Shown one piece after another: positions 57,365 to 64,000 of a stretch of 64,000 nt of DNA (the first letter of the stretch is position 1; each line of letters begins with the position of its first letter). The stretch spans positions 682,001 through 746,000 of the forward strand of contig NADL03000657.1 of NCBI GenBank assembly GCA_002205965.3, given 5' to 3'. The position numbers were made by a program, and so were the translations under genes. This DNA is from Kappaphycus alvarezii (lineage: Eukaryota > Rhodophyta > Florideophyceae > Gigartinales > Solieriaceae). Under the pieces are notes generated by a model. That model was not told the DNA's origin, searched no databases, and was given only the letters and a program-made list of their open reading frames with translations.

Positions 57365-57371
57365 TATATAA
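57365..57371 (+). promoter_or_regulatory. TATA box, element C 5' LTR
   Basis: TATATAA in the conserved AGTCTATATAAGC block, in the same place relative to R as in A and the solo LTR. Confidence 0.6.
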
Positions 57372-57680
57372 GCTGAGTAAACTGCTTCCTCATGGAGAGG
57401 TCAAGCAGGTTGGCAGACAACTTCAAGCCAAGTCCCGAGTAGTAGAAAGTTGAGAGTCAACTTCAGACCCAAGAAAACTTTTTCTTACGCTAGTCGCAGA
57501 GCGTCGGTGGTAGACCCTGCCCCTTTTATACTTGCTTTTAGCTTTCTCAACTCTCTTCTATATATACTCCCTTTTGTTCGTTCAACAATACCACGGTAGC
57601 ACTTTTGTCGCTCGCAACACCTCCTTCTCAGGGTAATTGGTTCTGAAGATCTCTTCCCCCGCCGATTTACCCCTATCATT

Positions 57681-57697
57681 TGGTACTCTTGTGGAGG
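57681..57697 (+). other. Candidate primer-binding site, element C
   Basis: TGGTACTCTTGTGGAGG two bases after the LTR end, identical to A. Confidence 0.55.
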
Positions 57698-57765
57698 GGG
57701 TTGCACCCGAGGTATTCGAGTTGAGCAGTAGTAAGGAACACTTCGGGGGATTTTTTTCGGTAATC

Positions 57766-58692
57766 ATGGATCTCAATGCTGCTCGTATAACGTTCACAAG
57801 GGCCAAGACTTAAGACGTTGAGGAGTTTTTTTACACATATGTCAACGTTTTGATGCGAGAGAAGGGCGATGAAGAGAAGGCCGCAAGTATCTTCGCCTAT
57901 CTTCATGGTGACGCAAAGCACAAATATAAGTCCAAGTTTATCGACGGGTGGTCTTTTAACGGGAATGGGCGTAACTTCGGTGAGGTATGTGAGTGGCTTG
58001 TGAAAGAGTATGCTAAGGAGGTAGAACCAGATGAGATGATTCGTACCGCCATAGAGGCCCGGCTCAACTTCGACGATTTGTTGAGCTCATTGGTGTACTT
58101 GTGTGATCTTTATGAAAAGGCTGGGTTCAACGCCCAAGCCAAGTACGGAATGCTGCGTAAGGCGGCTATGGGGGTTAAGCGGCTCTCCGATTTCCTCCTC
58201 ATCAAGGGCCCTCATACTTTTGATGAACTGAAGGGTACCATAGTAGAATTTGTCAAAAATTCGGAGACGTTTCAGTCACTGAGTGAGGTACCGAGGGAAA
58301 CCCGCACATCGATGTCTATCGTACATCCTGAAAAGAATTATCAAAGGCCGGCTACTAGTGCAGCGGCATTAGAATCTGTCAGGAGCGATGTCAAAAACTT
58401 GGCAGAAAGGTTGGAAACCCGATTCGATAATCGACTTGACATGATAACCTCGCAGTTGGAAAGCCTTACTCTTACCGTTAAGAAGAACCAGTCTGGGGCC
58501 CCTAAAGCCGCAGAAGTCTGTTCTTACTGTCACAAGCCTGGCCACTTTGCAAACAGGTGTCCTGATAATCCACATAGAAACACTCGTTGTGCAAAGTGCG
58601 GTCGATATGGGCATCATGAAAGTAACTGCTGGTCTAAAGACAACAGAAGAGCAAATTATCGGAAGCAAGGAGTGAGTCAGGACCAGAGGTGA
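57766..58692 (+). pseudogene. Element C gag
   Basis: The start ATG at 57766 is followed by an in-frame TAA at 57811-57813. From there the frame is open through a likely capsid region to TGA at 58690-58692. Two CCHC knuckles are intact at about 58518-58635 (CSYCHKPGHFANRC and CAKCGRYGHHESNC). 280 codons are open from 57850. The single stop is the only break in gag itself, and the frame after the gag end is shifted relative to element B. Confidence 0.88.
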
Positions 58693-58831
58693 AAATCTTA
58701 CAAAATAGAAGGGATCAAAGGTTGACGGATGCTGGTAACGTATCCATCGCTGAAGAGATTAGTCAAGTCAATGTGACAAAAAGGGATGGGAAGGGAACAT
58801 TTTATCGAAGAAACCTAGGCTAGATTACGGA

Positions 58832-59541
58832 ATGCTGGAGCATATCCCAGCACCTGTACCTCCTCGAACCAAGAGGTCTGATCAAGTTGTTCCAGGAGTG
58901 GGAGTCACTCCGGCCAAGAAGACGAAAAAGAGTAAGAAAGTTAAGAGTATCTCTAAGGACGTACTAGAGTATGTGAAGAGGTACAATTTGGTGGCTGAGC
59001 TTGCATCGGCCCCAACTGGGATAACGTTTGGTCAACTTTTGAGGGGCGACGCAGAGGATGCGAGAAAAGAACTCAAAAAAATTATCAGGTCTAATAAGTC
59101 CGCTAAGGGTAAGAAACTGTTTCTTAATCGGCCTCGACAGCACCAAGACGTCTTAAGCTGGTACCAGTCAAAGTATTGGGTATGAAAACCCAAGCACTCT
59201 TCGATTCGGGTGCTGTTCCAAACCTCATTTCAGAAACTTTGGTGACAGATCTAGGTCTCGAAATTACTCCAACGACTCGAAAAATAACTGTAGCGGATGG
59301 AACCGTCTCAAAATGCATGGGCACTGTTGACAAGGTTTCCGTGTTCTTTGGGGACTCTAAAGTTGATGTAGACTTTCTTGTCATGCCGGATCTCCCTTTC
59401 GATGCAATCATTGGCTGCCCTACCATGGAAAGACTAGGGACATGCATTGACTTGGGCAACCAAATGGTTTCAGTTAATATTGACGGCAGAACCGTAAGAT
59501 GCCCCTGGATTTCGACAAAAGCACGCATCCTGAAGATTTAA
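58832..59541 (+). pseudogene. Element C linker and protease
   Basis: The linker frame 58832-59185 overlaps the protease frame 59176-59541. A one-base loss in a CTT-A run near 59123 separates them. FDSGAVPNLIS (catalytic DSG) is intact near 59200-59232, as is FDAIIGCPTMERLG near 59398-59440. A further indel near 59493 ends the frame before the acidic tail seen in A. Confidence 0.88.
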
Positions 59542-59890
59542 AAGAAACGGACAGTGAAGATTTCACTTCTAGCTATGACAGCGAAGATTCGGAACCAACT
59601 AACACTTTCGGAAGTGGAAAAGGGTACCCTCGGGGGTAATGAACATGGCATGGGACGATTATGATTCTGGGTTTGAAACAGATGACGACTGGAATTCTAG
59701 GATAAGTTTGAAACCCGAATGTGTTTCTTTTGCGATGATATCGAATCAAAGGACAGAATTCGGAGCATGAAAGAAGATTACCTTTGCAAAGAAAATAAGA
59801 ATACGTCGAATTCCATATATGAAGATGTGAGCACGACGGAAGATCCTTCAAAATATTGAGGTTGAGGATCAAGAAGAAAAAGGGCGCCAA

Positions 59891-61400
59891 ATGGCAGAAA
59901 TCCAAGGAAAAGTGCAGCACCTTCCCGCCCCCGCCTCACTGAAAATATCCGACATGTTAACATCTTCCGAAGTAATTGCATGGAGCGTTTCAGATTTAAG
60001 ACAAGCAAGTGTACCGGTTACTCACTCGTTCGAACTTACCGACACTCAACCGATTTACCACAAGCCTAGACGTCAACCGCCAAAATATGACCAATTTATC
60101 TCAGAAAATGTTACAAGTATGCTGAAAAATGATATTATTCGACCAGTTTCATCCCATGGTCGTTTCCAGTTGTGGTCGCACCAAAGAAGGATGGAAAGCT
60201 GCGTTTTTGCGTCGATTACCGACAACTGAACCAGAGAATGATACCCGATCGATTTCCGATTCCGAACATGGAGGAATCCTCGAGGACCTGAAGGATGGGA
60301 GATATTTCACCTCAATTGACCTTTACACTGGCTATTGGCAGATTCCATTGATGAAAAATGTAAGGAAAAAACAACCTTTACCAGCAAAGCCGGTACGTTC
60401 AGGTTCGAAGTGATGCCTTTTGGTCTCATGAATGCACCAGCTACATTCCAAAGAATGATGAACGAGGTTTTGAAAGGACTTCCATTCGCAAGAGTCTATA
60501 TCGATGATGTCGTCATATTCTCAGAAACATTGGATCAGCACATCTCGCACGTCAAGACAGTTGTGGAGAGGATATCGGAGTATAGCTTGAAAATTAAGTT
60601 GAGCAAATGCTTCTTTGCGAAAACTTCTATCCAATTACTCGGTCATATCGTCGACCAAGAGGGAATTAGAGTGGATCCAGAGAAAACGAAAAAAATAAAG
60701 TTGGCACCAAGGCCCGCTTCAAAGACGGAGGTCCGAAGCTTCTTAGGACTGGCCTCATATTACAGAAGATTTATCAAATATTTCGCCAAGACTGCAGCAC
60801 CGTTACATGCCAGCACTACGAAGAACGGAAAATTTTACTGGAACAAGGAAATGGAAACTGCATTTAAGAGCTTAAAGATAAGCTATGTGTCCCCCAGTTC
60901 TCATGTACCCAGATTTCAAGAGACCATTCGTTGTGGAGACAGATGCCTCAGAACGGTCTTTGGGTGCCGTTTTGTCCCAAAAAGATGAAAACGGAAGACT
61001 ACACCCTGTTCAATTCGCAAGCCGAACTCTGAATGATGCGGAAAGAGATACTCAGTCTGCGAGAAAGAAGCGCTAGCTGTCGTCTTCGCGCTGAAAAAGT
61101 TTCGCGTATACCTTTTATCACTCGAGAAATTTGTCTTGATAACTGATCACCAGGCACTTAAACAGCATTCCAAAAGAAGGATGTACATCACCGCTTGGCC
61201 CGATGGCTCGACATTTTCGCAGAATATCGGTTTGAAATTGTGTATAGACCCGGACGCAATAATCAGCCTGCCGATTACCTATCCCGCTTGAGGGACGCAC
61301 TGATTCCAAATGAAAAAGCTTCGGAGGACATCGTCGGAGTCGCCGAGTTGCAGTTGCCGAACGATAACGAGTACGAAGCTAATATTCACGGACTGATCAA
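59891..61400 (+). pseudogene. Element C reverse transcriptase and RNase H
   Basis: RT runs across 59891-60988 in three frames. The longest is 217 codons (60335-60988) with MPFGLMNAPATFQ (about 60412-60450), intact YIDDVVIF (about 60496-60520) and LLGHIVDQ. Breaks lie near 60150, 60265 and 60350. RNase H shows VETDASERSLGAVL near 60935-60975 and DHQAL near 61146-61160, with indels near 60866, 61045, 61165. PGRNNQPADYLSRL closes the RNase H region near 61250-61290. Confidence 0.93.
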
Positions 61401-62615
61401 ATTCCTCGATGGACTAGAAATGAGAAAGGTTGATCTTGAACACAGAAATTGGGTACGCAGGAATCAAAAGGCTTTTACATTGTGGAATGGGAAACTCTTC
61501 CGGCACACTAAAGCCGGTCCCCGACTAGTGGCCCTTTGAAAGAAAAATGAAGATCTTGAGGACTTTCATGATGAGCTAGGGCATTGGGATCTCGAAACAA
61601 CCAAAAAATTCGTAACTGAGAGATTCTGGTGGCCCGGTATCCATAAGGACGTCTATAATTTCGTGAAAAGCTGCGACAACTGCCAAAAATTCACTCCAAT
61701 ACGGAAGTATAAGACAACTCTAAGTTTTCCAGTTTCCGGTCTCTTTGAAACCTTCTCAATTGACTTCGCGGGCCCGTTCAAGGAAACTTCTTCCGGAAAC
61801 AAATATCTCCTTATAGGGGTGGAACATCTTACTGGATGGCCAATAGCAGTTGCAGTCGAGGAGGCAAATGCTGAGGTGGTACTGAGATTCATCGAAAAAG
61901 AAATAATTGAACCGTTTGGTCTTCCAAAAGGATCATCTCGGATAACGCCCTTTGTTTTACTGCAACTTCACTGCTTCGTTTTTTGGAGAGAAGGGATTCA
62001 GCTGAAGACCGTTCTTGCATACGCTCCTATGTCCAACGGGAAAGCGGAGAGGATGGTTGGAACCATCAAACGAGCAATATCGAAAACTATGTTGGAGAAT
62101 GAAATCCAGTGGGAAGATGCCTTACCAAAAGTGTTATACGGCTACCGTCGAAGAGAGGAAGAAAGGGACGCTCACCATTCGAGCTAATGTACGGAAGGGC
62201 TCCTAGAATGTTACAGAGAGACATGGAAACAAATGTTATCGATGAAGAGAGTAGGGAAGTTGAACTACTGGCCACCGAAGGCTGGAGATCACACCGCGCG
62301 CTAACACAGACAAGGAATAAGGATGCAGAGCCTGCAGTCAGAACCTTTTCAGTTGGCTCTAAAGTACTTGTAGTACATGGAAAAGCAATGCAGCAGGCTG
62401 TGAAGTGGCCGGCCTTCCAAACCAAGTACTCGAACCCTTGCATCGTCACGGAGGAAAGACACCCGCACTATCAGCTCTGTTCAAGCTCAGGGAAGAGATC
62501 AAGGAGGGCCATCCATGCACGTCGTCTGGTCCCTTACATCAGAGGCCTGAAGAATTCCTTCTCACACAGGACTATGCGCAACCACGGGGCATACTCATCT
62601 TTAACTATAGAATGA
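61401..62615 (+). pseudogene. Element C integrase
   Basis: N-terminal HHCC: GHWDLE near 61579 and SCDNCQKF near 61667-61693. The core has IDFAGPF near 61759-61780, second Asp region near 61938 shifted out of frame, and GKAERMVGTIKRA near 62038-62075. The C-terminal part runs to TGA at 62613-62615. Breaks near 61540, 61930, 62150. No chromodomain. The stop overlaps the next start as ATGA at 62612-62615. Confidence 0.9.
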
Positions 62616-63702
62616 TTCCTATGGGAGGAAAAAGGGCCTGGGAATGGATCATCTCGGTTACGTACTACTACGAACTCCACGTAATCATCCATTTCTACAT
62701 TAATATATGCCTATGTTTTCGTACGTTGAACGGACCATTGCTACCTGAAGAAGATTTCCGACTATTAATAAGAGTTCTATTTTCATTCCAAAACGGAAGG
62801 TTCACGGAAGCAGGTCCAGAGTTTGTGGAGGTAATATATCATTACTCTATAGGAAAATATGGAATGGTAGCTGCTGGAGACTTGTCGCAAACGTATCTGA
62901 ATATTATCCGTCCAATTTACGTATTTCTCAAGAACAACCAAGATGTGCGACTGAGAGGTTACGCCTTACTCCCGGATATGGAAACAGACTGGTCCCGTAT
63001 CCTCTATGGGAACCTTACGTTTCTCCGCCACAAATTGGGAACGTTGGAGGCGGCGAGGATCCTCCTGAAGCAGTGATGATGACCAGAGGAGGACCTTCAG
63101 GAGACAACAACCCGCCCAGAAGAGGTTCCGGTCGTCCCCCGAGAGGACCTCGTGCAGGTCCCAGTACGTCAGGAGCTGGTCGCGGCCATTCATCGGGACC
63201 GTCCACCACAACTTCATCTCTAGCTCTCTTCACAACCATGCACAGCATACATCGGAAGAAGAAGTTATCTTTTTGGCTGCGCAATATTTCCGAGGATGCG
63301 AACGATGCGCAGGTCATTTCTTATTTCATGATAAGCATCTGTTTATGTTTTAGGGCGCTACATGGACCGCACTTATCTTACGAAGATTCGTTCTTGATGA
63401 TGCGCGTCTTCTTTTCTTATCGGCATCCATTCCTCCGGCATCTTCCAGAAGAGTTTGCATATCACATATATTTTTTCACTCTTGGAAGATTCGGAAGAGT
63501 CACGGAAGAAGAATGTATTCAACCCACCTCGATGTTGATCAAACCAATATATGAGGCTATGCTACAAAGTGAGGTACCAGTAATGCGAACCTTCTTTTTA
63601 GAGCATCATATTGGTAATCAGTTGCATCCGTACCCGTTTGAGAGACCATACATTTTATCAATAAGACAGCGAACACTAACGGAAGCAGAAGAAGAGCAGT
63701 GA
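62612..63702 (+). pseudogene. Third reading frame of element C: two-copy unknown domain
   Basis: ATG 62612 begins MIPMGGKRAWEWIISV. The first domain runs with a hydrophobic lead YYELHVIIHFYINICLCF to about 62985. A one-base loss in GAATAC near 62983 shifts the frame, which closes at 63076. The rest is open from 63073 to TGA at 63700-63702: Gly/Pro/Arg linker, then the second domain with lead QVISYFMISICLCFRALHG. A, where this base is present, shows both domains in one frame. Function is unknown. Confidence 0.65.
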
Positions 63703-63722
63703 CGAGTCCGGGCGTTCGTCTT

Positions 63723-63735
63723 GAGCGAGAGGGCG
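63723..63735 (+). other. Polypurine tract of element C
   Basis: GAGCGAGAGGGCG lies directly before the TG of the 3' LTR. It is purine-rich with two C interruptions and is at the place where plus-strand priming is expected. The matching region is deleted in A. Confidence 0.5.
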
Positions 63736-64000
63736 TGATGTGCGCAAATTCGCACACGAAAAAATCTAGATGAGGACCATGATTGTATACAGTATCGGAA
63801 TTGGGAAGATATTTTTAAAGTTTTTGAATTTGCAAGATATTTTTAATTTGGGTGAGTGTGGCAAATTCGTCGGTTGATTTTTTCATTTTAGGACACGCTG
63901 TCATAGTAGATGTCAGTACAGTTCCAGGTTGTGGTGATACTACAAGTAGCCCTGAAAGGTCTATGTATAATGGCCACATCAATTCCCACCCCTGGCCGAT
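63736..64000 (+). repeat. Start of the 3' LTR of element C (short-U3 form, truncated by window end)
   Basis: TGATGTGCGCAAATTCGCAC onward matches 596-860 of element A base for base with few changes. It does not match the TGTAATAC start of element C's own 5' LTR. Confidence 0.85.

Larger units (their letters stand above)
56205..57678 (+). repeat. 5' LTR of element C (long-U3 form)
   Basis: 1,474 bp, TGTAATAC...CCCTATCA, nearly identical to the solo LTR at 38904-40407, with small differences including the length of the GA-rich tract and a few indels. TATATAA is at 57365-57371. Confidence 0.9.
56205..64000 (+). mobile_element. Ty3/gypsy LTR retrotransposon, element C (runs off the window)
   Basis: It has a long-U3 5' LTR, primer-binding site, gag, protease, RT, RNase H, integrase, third reading frame, polypurine tract and the start of a 3' LTR. 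It is the best-preserved copy in the window, but still has a stop near the gag start and about a dozen indels. The 3' LTR that begins at 63736 is of the short-U3 form seen in A, not of the form at its own 5' end. Confidence 0.92.

Noticed and set aside
62612..63702. Third reading frame as an envelope gene
   Set aside because: The position fits, but there is no clear signal peptide, furin site, fusion peptide or glycosylation pattern, and the two-domain repeat is unlike known env proteins.

Overview
The window is a eukaryotic nuclear, gene-poor stretch that reads as a graveyard of nested retroelements. I see no intact, clearly expressed host gene. The species cannot be named from the sequence. 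Ty3/gypsy, Ty1/copia and non-LTR elements sit beside decayed fragments of a SHAQKY-type Myb gene and a CxxCxGxG/zinc-knuckle gene. That mix is common in algae, plants, oomycetes and other protists, so an algal or protist genome is my best guess and is only an inference.

Layout: 1-595 and 7513-7749 are two halves of a degraded reading frame split by Ty3/gypsy element A (596-7512), which has a perfect 5-bp target duplication (ACATA). 7750-13126 has no recognisable gene. A reverse-strand chromovirus, element D (13127-24108), has two ~1-kb LTRs, a gag zinc knuckle, DTG protease, RT, RNase H, integrase, GPY/F module and chromodomain. 24109-30276 is AT-rich and holds a tandem duplication with a hairpin and a broken Ty1/copia RT. 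A very old Ty3/gypsy copy, E, occupies about 30990-35180. A reverse-strand non-LTR (LINE-like) RT fragment lies at 35931-37825, followed by a foldback repeat and a 21-bp perfect hairpin. A solo LTR (38904-40407) carries an open reading frame in its U3. A zinc-knuckle/CxxCxGxG pseudogene (40681-41180), old element B (about 42000-47210), more LINE fragments, a Myb pseudogene (50117-50760) and further LINE tails follow. The window ends in element C (56205 to beyond 64000).

Elements A, B, C and the solo LTR belong to one Ty3/gypsy family, and E is a distant relative. Two things about the family stand out. A and C carry a third open reading frame downstream of integrase that holds two copies of an unrecognised ~95-residue domain. 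The LTR also exists in two forms that share R/U5 but differ completely in U3, and the longer form contains a conserved acidic-tailed reading frame. Element C has one form at each end.

Four short dispersed repeats (34096-34144, 37534-37632, 53228-53488, 55471-55779) have 9-11-bp target duplications, a common 3' end and variable 5' ends. The longest encode the C-terminus of the same kind of protein as the LINE at 35931-37825, so they are 5'-truncated LINE copies. Near-identical copies of A and C differ by many 1-base indels, so either decay or unpolished sequencing error may explain the broken frames.
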